From Cherax quadricarinatus (Eukaryota; Arthropoda; Malacostraca; Decapoda; Parastacidae): DNA of 64,000 nt. The stretch is taken from contig NC_091325.1 in assembly GCF_038502225.1 (NCBI RefSeq), positions 31,622,107 through 31,686,106 on the forward strand. Reading direction: 5' to 3'. Shown here one piece after another: positions 48,450 to 59,949 of this stretch. Made by a program: the position numbers and the translations under genes. Positions within the stretch are counted from its first letter, which is position 1. The number at the start of each line of letters is the position of its first letter. The notes under the pieces are model-generated. The model was not told the DNA's origin. It ran no database searches and was given only the letters and a program-made list of their open reading frames with translations.

Positions 48450-51400
48450 ACTGGCCTCAGGTGTGTAACAATAAATATTAATGGTCTGTGTGATGGTGTT
48501 AAACGGGAGTGCTTCAGGATGTTTTTGAATAGGTACAAGGTTGACGTAGCTTTTGTGCAGGAGCACAATTTTAAGCTTGGTCGTGAATTAGTGGTGCCTG
48601 GGTATCAGGCTTATGTGTTGCCGTCTGAGCATTTAAAAGGAGGAGTGGGTGTGTTGATCAGGGAGGCGAGCCCATTTGTATTGCATAGGAAAGAGGGGGG
48701 GGGGAGGGGGGAGAGTATTACGTGTGGAAGGATGGTGGATGGGAGAGAGAGTAGCGTTTGTGTGTGTGTATGCCCCAGCAGAAAGTGACGTGAAAGTGAA
48801 GATGGATTTTGTGCGGGAGGAGCTCGTGTATTACCTACGCACGTTACCGTCTGTCGCGATTGTGGGGGGGGATTGGAATTGTGTAATTAAGAGGACAGAC
48901 GTGGAACCCAGAGGAGCGGGATATTTTTCCACAGTCTTGGGGGGCCTGCTTAGAGATCTTCAGTTACGTGATGCTTTCGGGGGAGGTCTTTGGGAGGTGG
49001 AACATACGTTTATAAGAAGGGGATATGCGGCTCGTTTGGACAGGTTATATTTATCTCAGAGGGTTTTGGTAGAGTCTTTTAAAACTATTGAGATGGTGTC
49101 TTCCGATCATAGGGCGGTATTAGTGGAGGTGGGATGGGATGCTTTGGCTCGTAGGCAGGGAAGTTATTGGAAACTGAACACGATGGTTTTGGGGGATAGG
49201 GAGGGAGTGGAAGTGTTTGCAATATTTTGGGAACAGCTCTGTGCCGACAGAAGGACTGAGGACGATGTGGTAGGATGGTGGGATAGTGTGGCTAAGTTAC
49301 GATTACGTCAATTTTATGTGAGGGAGGGCAAACGCATTAATCAATTGCGGTATGGTTTGTCAAATTACTTAGAATCTATATTACGGAATTGTTACGAGGG
49401 GGGGCGGTGGCCGGGGTGTACCCGGTGGAGGATATACACATGTTGAAGGACAGAATACGGGATTTGCAAGAAGAACGTTTTGAAGCTGTACGGGTACAGG
49501 CGGGGTTGGACGAAGTACTCTGGGGCGACAAGCCATCAGCTTGTGTGCTGCGAGGACAGAAGGTACGACAGCGAACGACTACAATACCGGGTTTACAAGT
49601 CATATCTTCTGTGGGGGGTTTTAGAGAGGGTCAGGTATTAAGGGACACCAAGGGGATGAGTGAATATGCAGATAGATGGTTTGAGGAATACGGGAAAAGT
49701 AGTGGGGTGGATGTAGAGGTTCTTGGGAAGGTATGTGAGTATGTGCCGTGCAAACTGGGGAGGAGTGATCGGGAGGCACTGGGTGGGGTCATTGAGGAGG
49801 GGGAAATATGGAGAGCCCTTATGGACATGAGGAAGGGTAAGGCACCCGGGATCGATGGTTTACCAAGCGAATTTTATGTACAGCACTGGGGTCTGCTTAG
49901 GGGTTTCCTAGTAAGGTTAATGAATGCCATGAAAGACGGAGGTAAGATGGGAGAATCTCAGGCAACGGCGGTAGTGGTGTTGGTCCCAAAGGGTAAACAG
50001 CAGAGTACCCTTCGGGATTACCGAGCCATTTCGTTGCTTTGTGCTGATTATAAATTATTTGCGAAAATTCTTGGGAATCGGCTTAAATGTGTTGTGGGGA
50101 GGGTCGTGTTTGAGTCTCAGTTTGGTTTACCTGGTAGGTCAATGAGCGCGGGCCACGGGATTATCAAGGGGTTCCTGGAGAACATGGAAAGGGGAAGAGG
50201 GGCGTTGGTGGCGTTGGATTGGCAAGGGGCTTATGATAGGGTGGAAAGAAAGGCTTTGAGGGATATTCTCCTACGACAGGGGTTTGGCGAAGAAATAGTG
50301 GGGTGGGTGGATACGTTGTACTCAAACGCGAAGGTAAGGGTACAAATCAATGGGTGTGTGGGGGGGGGAGTCAACATGGAGCGGGGTCTTCGGCAGGGAT
50401 GTCCTTTATCACAAATATTGTTTGCATGTGTTCAGGATCCCTTTTATAGGATCGTGGAGGATCGTCTAAGGACGGGGGGGGAGGAATGGTGAGCTGAAGC
50501 CGTGGCCTGGTTTGGTGGGCTATGTTGATGATACCACTATTTTGGCAAGTGAGGAGACACGGTTAGGACTTTTGGGGGAAGTTGTAGACACTTTTGGGAG
50601 AGCTACTGGAATGAAGGTAAATCTGGAAAAGTCAATGATCATGGGGCTGGGAGAGTGGACAGAGAGATTAGATTGGGGATGTGATGTTGTGCAGCGGAGG
50701 ACCGGGAGTCTTAAAATCTGCGGTGTCATGTACGAGGCTGACCTGAGTGCTGCAAGGGTTAGCAATTCGAATAGGATGGTGGAACAGGTGCAGCGACGGT
50801 TGGGAATGCTGCGACCTCACCATTTAACCCTTAGGCAACGTGCAATTGTCATCAATGTATTACTATATAGTAAAGTCTGGTTTGTTTCGGCTGTGATGCC
50901 GTTAACAGGAACGGCGATCACGAGTATTCTTAGAATGGTGTTCAAATTTTTGTGGGGTTCAGGGTGCAACTGGTTGCGAAGGGAGGTAGTGACATTGCCG
51001 GTATGTAGGGGAGGGTTGGGTTTGTTGGACTTGAGAAAGCGCGTGAAATGTGTGTTTATTAAGAGGGAAGTGATGAGTGCAGGTGGATGGAGGGAGGGTC
51101 AGCTAGATAAGGTACATGCTCACCTGAGGAAATGGTATGGAGGGGCGGAAATGAAGGAATGTGAGACAGTGTTACGTGCCTTAATGTTAGCCAGGGAACC
51201 AGGAAAAGTAAAGGTGGGAACTTTGTGTAAATTGTTAGAGAGACATGTAGTGGCGCCGGTTGAAGGGATCTACCCCATGTATGCATGGGATGTAATATGG
51301 CGAAGATTTAGTAAATTAAGGATACGACCTAGGGCGCGTGAGGTTATGTACCGTTTCCTGCATGGGATTTTGCCATCGGGAGCGATGCTCCGAGATAGGA

Positions 51401-51798
51401 GGGTTATTGAGGGTGGGGGGTGTGGCAGATGCAGTGGGGAAGAGACTGCGTATCATGTCGTCTATTTTTGTGAAGGTTTGGAGTGCATCAGGGTATGGAT
51501 GCGTAAGGTAGTGGTGAGGGTGGGGGGTCAAGGTGTGTCGGTATTGCGAACGTTGAGTCTTGATATGAGTGGTGTGGAGGAGAGTGTGGTAAGAGGTTTA
51601 ACATATGTCATCGTGGACTACATATATGTTTTATGGGGTATGAGAGGGAGGGTGGGTGGGGATGTGCTGAGAAGGACTTTGGCGGCGACGTTTTATCGAA
51701 CTTTGTGTCGCAATAGAGACATTTTTGGGAAAAGGTGGGAAGAGTATTTTTCTGAGGGTTATAGAGGACTAACAATAGGGACTTTATTGGCGTTATAA
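48450..51798 (+). pseudogene. LINE ORF2: AP endonuclease and RT (I2), frameshifted at G-runs
   Basis: Endonuclease: LRCVTINING (48456), QEHNFKLGRELVV, VCVYAPAESDV, GGDWNCVIKRTDV (48865), EHTFIRRGYAARLDRLYLS, SSDHRAVLVEV (49100). RT: KGKAPGIDGLPSEFY (49835), VLVPKGKQQSTLRDYRAISL, LVALDWQGAYDRVER (50205), ERGLRQGCPLSQILFACVQ (50380), GYVDDTTILASEE (50518). The C-terminus has GGCGRCSGEETAYHVVYFC (51415) and ATFYRTLCRNRDIFG. Breaks coincide with G-runs near 48697, 49399 and 50475. Motifs are otherwise intact, so the element would be close to functional if the G-run lengths are misread. Confidence 0.88.
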
Positions 51799-52728
51799 GG
51801 GGCTTTAACTGCCGGGGTGAGTGGGTTGGTAAAAGGGGGGGTCAGGGGATTTCAACGGGCTCACCTCCTTGGGAATGCAGTCATGTGGTTGGGTGTGATT
51901 GAAGGTACTAGTGTGTGACCAGATGAGAGGTTGTGCAAGAAAAGTTTTGCTTAGTACCCTTGATGGGGAAGGTGTAAGGAGTAGATTAAATATATAACAT
52001 GTATTAATGTATAACCTATCAATTATATAACATGTATATTTCTTTGGTAGAGTATTATGTTCCAATTGCACTGGTATTGCAATTGAATTTGAATTTCTTG
52101 AGAGGGTTTTCCTTTCACGATTTCTTTGAAGCACTGTGTTATTTTTGCCTTTTTGTTGCAACATGGTCCAGCATCAGTTTTGACGTAATTACCTATTCTT
52201 ATTTAAGGTATTGTCATTTTGGTAGTCCTGTACCATTCATGGTTGTAAATAATGTTTCCTCAAGTGACATGTATCATAATAATCCTAAATTGAGGATAAT
52301 TAATGTCATGATTATTCAGGTTGGTGATTGGGTTAGTTTTCAATGTGTGTGTGTGAGTGGGGGGGGGGGATGATGGGTCACCTGTGTTGCAGCACAGGTT
52401 TCTTAATAAGGCATATTGTAGGTCTGGTGTATTTGTTGCGAATTGTATTATGGGTGATTGTCATTAAGCTTGGTGCATTATTGTGTTGAGGTTGTAATTT
52501 TAGGAGTTTTGTTTATAGCCATTTTGTGGCCTTTGTTATTATAACTTTATTCCTTTTTAAATTGTGATATGTTTTAAAAACTTGTATATAGTAGACTGTC
52601 AGATGTTGCCTGGATTGTTTTGTGTTTATATATTGTTTTACTGATGTTGTCCTTGTTCATTATTTATATATGTACCTATTAATATTTGTACATGAAGTTT
52701 TAAATAAAATAAAAAAAAAAAAAAAAGA
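51799..52728 (+). other. I2 3' UTR with polyadenylation signal and A-tail
   Basis: Non-coding. Contains a G-run near 52361-52369 and ends TTTTAAATAAAATAAAA plus an A-run. AATAAA is the likely processing signal. Confidence 0.75.
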
Positions 52729-52847
52729 AGTTAAATGTCTGTGTTTTTGTTAATGAAATTTATAATTCTGTGTAAGAACTGATAATGTGTTCTTTTATCT
52801 ATTTAATGTATTGTATTGTTTTAAATAAAATATAAAAAAAAAAAAAA
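52729..52847 (+). other. Extra tail beyond I2 with a second AATAAA and A-run
   Basis: About 100 bp of unique-looking sequence ends TTTTAAATAAAATATAAAA and a second A-run at 52834-52847, immediately before the right copy of the 15-bp duplication. It may be the true end of I1 or a transduced 3' flank. Confidence 0.55.
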
Positions 52848-52859
52848 TAGCTGTTGTGG
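52845..52859. repeat. 15-bp direct repeat, right copy
   Basis: AAATAGCTGTTGTGG, identical to 40819-40833. The first A bases overlap the A-tail, so at least TAGCTGTTGTGG is informative. Confidence 0.75.
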
Positions 52860-53830
52860 CGGCCTCCTGCCAAACTAGTGGTAAGAATGTTTTTTTGTTA
52901 TATTTTATTTAAAACTTCATGTACAAATATTAATAGGTACATATATAAAAAAAATGATCAAGGACAACATCAGTAAAACAATATATAAACACAAAACAAT
53001 CCAGGCAACATCTGCCAGTCTACTATATACAAGTTTTTATAACATATCACAATTTAAGAAGGAATAAAGTTATAATAACAAAGGCCACAAAATGGCTATT
53101 AATAAAACTCCTAAAATTACAACCTCAACACAATAATGCTCCAAGCTTAATGACAATCACCCATAATACCACTCGCAACAAATACACCAGACCTACAATA
53201 TGCCTTATTAAGAAACCTGTGCTGCAACACAGGTGACCCATCATCCCCCCCCCCACTCACACACATTGAAAACTAACCCCATCACCAACCTGAATAATCA
53301 TGACATTAATTATCCTCAATTTAGGATTATTATGACACATGTCACTTGAGGAAACATTATTTACAACCACGAATGGTACACGACTACCAAAATTACAATA
53401 CCTTAAATAAGAACAATAATAATAGGTAATTACTACCAAAACTGATGCTGGACCACGTTACAATAAAAACAAAAATAACTCAGTGCTTCAAGGAAATAGT
53501 GAAAGGAAAACCCTCTCAAGAAAATTCAAATTCAATTGCAATACCAGTGCAAGTGGAACATAATACGCTACCAAAGAAATATACATGTTATATAATTTAT
53601 AGGTTATACATTAATACATGTTATATATTTAATATGCTCCTTACACCTTCCCCTTCAAGGGAACTAAGCAAAACTTATCTTGCACAACCTCTCATTTGGT
53701 CACACACTAGTACCTCCAATCACACCCAACCACATCACTGCATTCCCAAGGAGGTGAGCCCGTTGAAATCCCCTGAACCCCCCCCCCCCATCCCTTTTAC
53801 CAACCCACTCACCCCGGCAGCTAAAGCCCC

Positions 53831-56800
53831 TTATAACGCCAATAAATTCCCTATTGTTAGTCCTCTATAACCCTCAGAAAAATACTCTTCCCACCTTTTC
53901 CCAAAAATGTCTCTGTTGCGACACAAAGTTCGATAAAACGTCGCCGCCAAAGTCCTTCTCAGCACATCCCCACCCACCTTCCCCCTCATACCCCATAAAA
54001 CATATATGTAGTCCACGATGACATATGTTAAACCTCTTACCACACTCTCCTCCACACCACTCATATCAAGACTCAACGCTCGCAATACCGCCACACCTTG
54101 ACCCCCCACCCTCACCACTACCTTACGCATCCATACCCTGATGCACTCCAAACCTTCACAAAAATAGACGACATGATACGCAGTCTCTTCCCCACTGCAT
54201 CTGCCACACCCCCCACCCTCAATAACCCTCCTATCTCGGAGCATCGCTCCCGTTGGCAAAATCCCATGCAGGAAACGGTACATAACCTCATGCGCCCTAG
54301 GTCGTATCCTTAATTTACTAAATCTTCGCCATATTACATGCCATGCATACATGGGGTAGATCCCTTCAACCGGCGCCACTACATGTCTCTCTAACAATTT
54401 ACACAAAGTTCCCACCTTTACTTTTCCTGGTTCCCTGGCTAACATTAAGGCGCGTAACACTGTCTCGCATTCCTTCATTTCCGCCCCTCCATACCATTTC
54501 CTCAGGTGAGCATGTACCTTATCTAGCTGACCCTCCCTCCATCCACCTGCACTCATCACTTCCCTCTTAATAAACACACATTTCACGCGCTTTCTCAAGT
54601 CCAACAAACCCAACCCTCCCCTACATACCGGCAATGTCACTACCTCCCTTCGCAACCAGTTGCACCCTGAACCCCACAAAAATTTGAACACCATTCTAAG
54701 AATACTCGTGATCGCCGTTCCTGTTAACAGCATCACAGCCGAAACAAACCAGACTTTACTATATAGTAATACATTGATGACAATTACACGTTGCCTAAGG
54801 GTTAAATGGTGAGGTCGCAGCATTCCCAACCGTCGCTGCACCTGTTCCACCACCCTATTCGAATTGCTAACCCTTGCAGCACTCAGGTCAGCCTCATACA
54901 TGACACCGCAGATTTTCAGACTCCCGGTCCTCCGCTGCACAACATCACATCCCCAATCTAATCTCTCTGTCCACTCTCCCAGCCCCATGATCATTGACTT
55001 TTCCAGATTTACCTTCATCCCAGTAGCTCTCCCAAAAGTGTGTACAACTTCCCCCAAAAGTCGTAACTGTGTCTCCTCACTTGCCAAAATAGTGGTATCA
55101 TCAACATAGCCCACCAAACCAGGGCACGGCTTCAGCTCACCATCCCTCCCACCCGTCCTTAAACGATCCTCCACCATCCTATAAAAGGGATCCTGAACAC
55201 ATGCAAACAATATTTGTGATAAAGGACATCCCTGCCGAAGACCCCGCTCCATGTTGACTCCCCCCCCACACACCCATTGATTTGCACCCTTACCTTCGCG
55301 TTTGAGTACAACGTATCCACCCACCCCACTATTTCTTCGCCAAACCCCTGTCGTAGGAGAATATCCCTCAAAGCCTTTCTTTCCACCCTATCATAAGCCC
55401 CTTGCCAATCCAACGCCACCAACGCTCCTCTTTCCCTTTCCATGTCCTCCAGGAACCCCTTGATAATCCCGTGGCCCACGCTCATTGACCTACCAGGTAA
55501 ACCAAACTGAGACTCAAACACGACCCTCCACACAACACATTTAAGCCGATTCCCAAGAATTTTCGCAAATAATTTATAATCAGCACAAAGCAATGAAATG
55601 GCTCGATAATCCCGAAGGGTACTCTGCTGTTTACCCTTTGGGACCAACACCACCACCGCCGTTGCCTGAGATTCTCCCATCTTACCTCCGTCTTTCATGG
55701 CATTCATTAACCTTACTAGGAAACCCCTAAGCAGACCCCAGTGCTGTACATAAAATTCGCTAGGTAAACCATCGATCCCGGGTGCCTTACCCTTCCTCAT
55801 GTCCATAAGGGCTCTCCATATTTCCCCCTCCTCAATGACCCCACCCAGTGCCTCCCGATCACTCCTCCCCAGTTTGCACGGCACATACTCACATACCTTC
55901 CCAAGAACCTCACCATCCACCCCACTACTTTCCCCGTATTCCTCAAACCATCTATCTGCATATGCACTTATCCCCTTGGTGTCCCTTAATACCTGACCCT
56001 CCCTAAAACCCCCCACAGAAGATATGACTTGCAAACCCTGTATTGTAGTCGTTCGCTGTCGTACCTTCTGTCCTCGCAGCACACAAGCTGATGGCTTGTC
56101 GCCCCAGAGTACTTCGACTAACCCCGCCTGTACCCGTACAGCTGCAAAACGTTCTTCTTGCAAATCCCGTATTCTGTCCTTCAACATGTGTATATCCTCC
56201 ACCGGGTACACCCCGGCCCCCGCCCCCCCCTCGTAACAATTCTGTAATCTAGATTCTAAGTAATTTGACAAACCATACCGCAATTGATTAATGCGTTTGC
56301 CCTCCCTCACATAAAAATGACGTATTCGTAACTTAGCCACACTATCCCACCATCCTACCACGTCTTCCTCAGTTCTTCTGTCGGCACAGAGCTGTTCCCA
56401 AAATATTGCAAACGCTTCCACTCCCTCCCTATCCCCCAAAACCATCGTGTTCAGTTTCCAATAACTTCCCTGCCTACGAGCCAAAGCATCCCATCCCACC
56501 TCCACTAATACCGCCCTATGATCGGAAGACACCATCTCTATAGTTTTAAAAGACTCTACCAAAACCCTCCGAGATAAATATAACCTGTCCAAACGAGCCG
56601 CATATCCCCTTCTTATAAACGTATGTTCCACCTCCCACAGACCTCCCCCGAAAGCATCACGTAACTGAAGATCTCTAAGCAGGCCCCCCAAGACTGAGGA
56701 AAAATATCCCGCTCCTCTGGGTCCCACGTCTGTCTTCTTAATTACACAATTCCAATCCCCCCCCACAATCGCGACAGACGGTAACGTGCGTAGGTAATAC

Positions 56801-57175
56801 ACGAGCTCCTCCCGCACAAAATCCATCTTCACTTTCACGTCACTTTCTGCTGGGCCATACACACACACAAACGCCACTCTCTCTCCCATCCACCATCCTT
56901 CCACACGTAATACTCTCCCCCCTCCCCCCCTCTTTCCTATGCAATACAAACGGGCCAGCCTCCCTGATCAACACACCCACTCCTCCTTTTAAACGCTCAG
57001 ACGGCAACACATAAGCCTGATACCCAGGCACCACTAATTCACGACCAAGCTTAAAATTGTGCTCCTGCACAAAAGCTACGTCAACCTTATACCTATTCAA
57101 AAACATTCTGAAGCACTCCCGTTTAACACCATCACACAGACCATTAATATTTATTGTTACACACCTGAGGCCAGT
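53831..57175 (-). pseudogene. LINE ORF2: AP endonuclease and RT (I3), frameshifted at G-runs
   Basis: Same domain order as I2. Endonuclease pieces: QEHNFKLGRELVV at 57040, VCVYGPAESDV, GGDWNCVIKKTDV, RRGYAARLDRLYLS, SSDHRAVLVEV. RT pieces: KGKAPGIDGLPSEFY, LVALDWQGAYDRVER, ERGLRQGCPLSQILFACVQ, GYVDDTTILASEE. C-terminal GGCGRCSGEETAYHVVYFC. Frames run 56840-57106, 55159-56949 (596 codons) and 53831-55324 (497 codons). The two breaks lie at C-runs on the plus strand near 56920 and 55260, which are G-runs in the coding sense. All catalytic motifs are preserved. Confidence 0.9.
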
Positions 57176-57216
57176 TTAAGGTTTCCTTCCCCGCCTCATG
57201 TCAAGATTCTTCCCTT

Positions 57217-58608
57217 TCAGACCGTTCCCCTGGACTGTGCCTTTGCCACAGATTCCCCCCTCCTTCCCAACCATCCCCCCCCCTTCTGTTGTGGCCCTCT
57301 CGCAGAGTCACTCTGGGTACCATAACCCCATGTCTTTTTCCCCGGCCTTTGCGCCGGCGTCAGAACATCGTCCGAATCTGACGCTGCTGCCCTTTTCCTT
57401 GTAGCTCCCTCAGTTTCCATATCTGAGTCCTGGGAGCCAGCACAATGGACTTCCACCTCTACCACCCTTAATCCGCCTCCATGCCCCTCCATGGCACTCG
57501 CACTGTCCACCAAAGGTGCCACCTGATCCTCCCCTTCCCCACTCACACCTTCTGCCCTGATCCCAGGGTCTTGTTCGCTGTAACTCTCCACCTCCGTAGA
57601 CTGTAACATAGCCTGTATCACCGTCTCCAACTCCTCCTCAATAGCCTTCACTGCTGCGCCCTCCTGTACCTCCTCACTTGACAACTGTACTGTTGATGGG
57701 CCAGGTGATTCATGGATCACCACTTCTTCCGATTCCCCAGGAGGAGCCACCACCACTTCACTCCACATGCGACCACGCCCTCCTCCTTGCACCCGTTCTT
57801 CTTTAGGCATCGGGTGCTCTTGCGCAGGTGCTCCGCCCCTTGCCGGCCCAGGAGCCACTGTTGATGGGCCAGGTGATTCATGGATCACCACTTCTTCCGA
57901 TTCCACTGGAGGAGCCACTACCTCTTCACTCCACATGCGACCACGCCCTCCTCCTTGCCCCCGTTCTTCCTTAGGCATCGGGTGCTCATGCGCAGGTGCT
58001 CCGCCCCTTGCCGGCCCAGGAGCCATACTCCGCTTGCCACAGTCTGCCGCCATATGGTCAAATTCGCCACACAGTCGGCACGTACGTCTCTGCCCCGCAT
58101 ACGCTACCATTACCTGGGTTCTAAACTCTTCGAGATATACATACGAGGGTATAGGATGCCTAAGCGTCATCTTGAGATTAAAAGAACCCTCAGGAAATCC
58201 TGTGTAAGCACCTTTTACCCATTTGCCAGGTTGGGCCAGATGTACAGTTCCATAACGTTCGAAAACATTTCGAATATCTACCTCATCAGCCTCAAAAGGC
58301 ACGTTGCGGAGCTTAACCCACGAATAATGTCGTGATACATCAATCAACTTGACCCTCACTGCCGGTGTTACAGTAATGCTGACATCTTGGTAACGATCAA
58401 CCAAAGCCTCGTATACTTGAGCAGTTAGCACCTTCACGAAAATTCTATATACACCGTTCAGTGCCACTCCATATAAATCCTCGTCTCTGATGCCATATGT
58501 CTCTCGTATAATTTTGGGCAATAACACATCGACAAACGTAGGTGTTAAAGCCCCACTAATAAGTTCAATGCCCACAGTATTCACTCTCCTGCGCACACCT
58601 GGCGCCAT
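57217..58608 (-). CDS. LINE ORF1 protein with CCHC zinc knuckle (I3, 463 codons)
   Basis: Starts MAPGVRRRVNTVGIELISGA and is nearly identical to I2 ORF1, with the same RRM-like block, the zinc knuckle CRLCGEFDHMAADC and the duplicated 56-codon segment. It ends about a dozen codons early, in QSRGTV, because the frame shifts at a G-run near 57285-57296; I2 continues to LDLRRGRKP. The shift affects only the basic C-terminus. The start ATG lies in GACATGGCG after a short leader of about 80 bp. Confidence 0.87.
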   Translation of the reverse strand: MAPGVRRRVNTVGIELISGALTPTFVDVLLPKIIRETYGIRDEDLYGVALNGVYRIFVKVLTAQVYEALVDRYQDVSITVTPAVRVKLIDVSRHYSWVKLRNVPFEADEVDIRNVFERYGTVHLAQPGKWVKGAYTGFPEGSFNLKMTLRHPIPSYVYLEEFRTQVMVAYAGQRRTCRLCGEFDHMAADCGKRSMAPGPARGGAPAHEHPMPKEERGQGGGRGRMWSEEVVAPPVESEEVVIHESPGPSTVAPGPARGGAPAQEHPMPKEERVQGGGRGRMWSEVVVAPPGESEEVVIHESPGPSTVQLSSEEVQEGAAVKAIEEELETVIQAMLQSTEVESYSEQDPGIRAEGVSGEGEDQVAPLVDSASAMEGHGGGLRVVEVEVHCAGSQDSDMETEGATRKRAAASDSDDVLTPAQRPGKKTWGYGTQSDSARGPQQKGGGWLGRRGESVAKAQSRGTV

Positions 58609-58701
58609 GTCGTTGACTGATTAGCTCGTCTGGGAAACAGTAGAGGGTTGCAAAGCACGTCCGCAATCTACCTCATCCAGGCAGCGAATGTGGTAAGAAT
58701 G

Positions 58702-58769
58702 TTAACCTGCCGGCCTACAGTACCACTGGTACGTCACCAAACCCAATGTGGGGACTGCTGAGCCGGTCT
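58702..58769. other. Short unassigned flank of I3
   Basis: Pre-insertion sequence continuing from the I3 target site; nothing recognised. Confidence 0.5.
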
Positions 58770-59043
58770 TAGAAGCAGTATTTACCAGACCATCTTATGG
58801 TATACATCTATTGGCAGTAGACAGTATTCACCTGACCACCTTGCGGTGTATATCTACTGGCCTTTGAAGCAGTATTTACCAGACCACCTTACGGTATACA
58901 TCTACTGGCAGTAGACAGTATTCACCTGACCACCTTGCGGTGTATATCTACTGGCCATAGAAACAGTATTTACCAGACCACCTTACGGTATACATCTACT
59001 GACCTTAGATAGTATTCACCGAGCTACCTCATGGAGTACATTT
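58770..59043. repeat. 47-bp minisatellite with 94-bp higher-order period
   Basis: Alternating half-units: CAGTATTTACCAGACCACC with TACGGTATACATCTACTGG, and CAGTATTCACCTGACCACC with TGCGGTGTATATCTACTGG. About six half-units; the last is degenerate. Full pairs start near 58772, 58866 and 58960. Confidence 0.88.
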
Positions 59044-59750
<707 letters not shown>

Positions 59751-59935
59751 AACACATCGACTCAAGGTTGAGGGACTGATTACCTCATTCTCCTCCTGTT
59801 CTTCAAGTTTCTCCTATGTATGGACTGATGAAGCCACTGTGTGACGAAACGTTTCCTCAATAAAGATACCCAAGAGTTGCACATGTGTCTAATTTATCAA
59901 CATGTCGGTTCTCTGAACCATTCATCTACAAATTG
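59751..59935 (+). mobile_element. Unit homologous to the 18.4-18.9 kb hammerhead-bearing repeat
   Basis: Shares with 18690-18880, in order: GACTCAAGG..TGAGGGACTGATTAC, a C/T-rich stretch, the hammerhead-like core, AATAAAG, and AACATGTCGGT...AACCATT. It adjoins a Penelope-like fragment on the opposite strand, whereas at 18.4 kb the PLE is on the same strand. Confidence 0.6.
59818..59864 (+). ncRNA. Hammerhead-ribozyme-like motif, copy 2
   Basis: CTGATGA (59825-59831), helix II CAC-TGT-GTG, GAAA (59846-59849), CGTTTC. GGA before the core pairs with TCC after GTT. Relative to copy 1 both stems changed in a compensatory way (CGA/TCG there; CTAC/GTAG there). The extra A after the core is also present here. 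Confidence 0.45.
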
Positions 59936-59949
59936 TTTCATGTTTATTC

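Larger units (their letters stand above)
46938..52728 (+). mobile_element. L1/Tx1-type LINE (I2), near full length
   Basis: 5' end ATTCGCTGCCTGGATGAGG matches that of I3, whose end is fixed by a target duplication. ORF1, ORF2 and a 3' UTR of about 0.9 kb end in AATAAAATAAAA and an A-run (52703-52728). Nearly identical to I3 in inverse orientation. No target duplication is found directly beside these two ends. Confidence 0.85.
52890..58689 (-). mobile_element. L1/Tx1-type LINE (I3), near full length, with 12-bp target duplication
   Basis: GTGGTAAGAATG at 52878-52889 and 58690-58701 brackets the element exactly. On the minus strand it starts ATTCGCTGCCTGG and ends TTTTAAATAAAATATAAC plus a short A-run. 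Length 5.8 kb. Almost the same sequence as I2, in inverse orientation and about 160 bp away, so one derives from the other or both from a close source. Confidence 0.93.

Noticed and set aside
51805..52164. Minus-strand ORF in the I2 3' UTR
   Set aside because: Antisense to a non-coding UTR; the equivalent in I3 (53445-53870 plus) is similar only because the UTRs are near-identical.
57767..58335. Plus-strand ORFs opposite I3 ORF1 (also minus strand 47292-47860)
   Set aside because: Antisense shadows of the ORF1 coding sequence.
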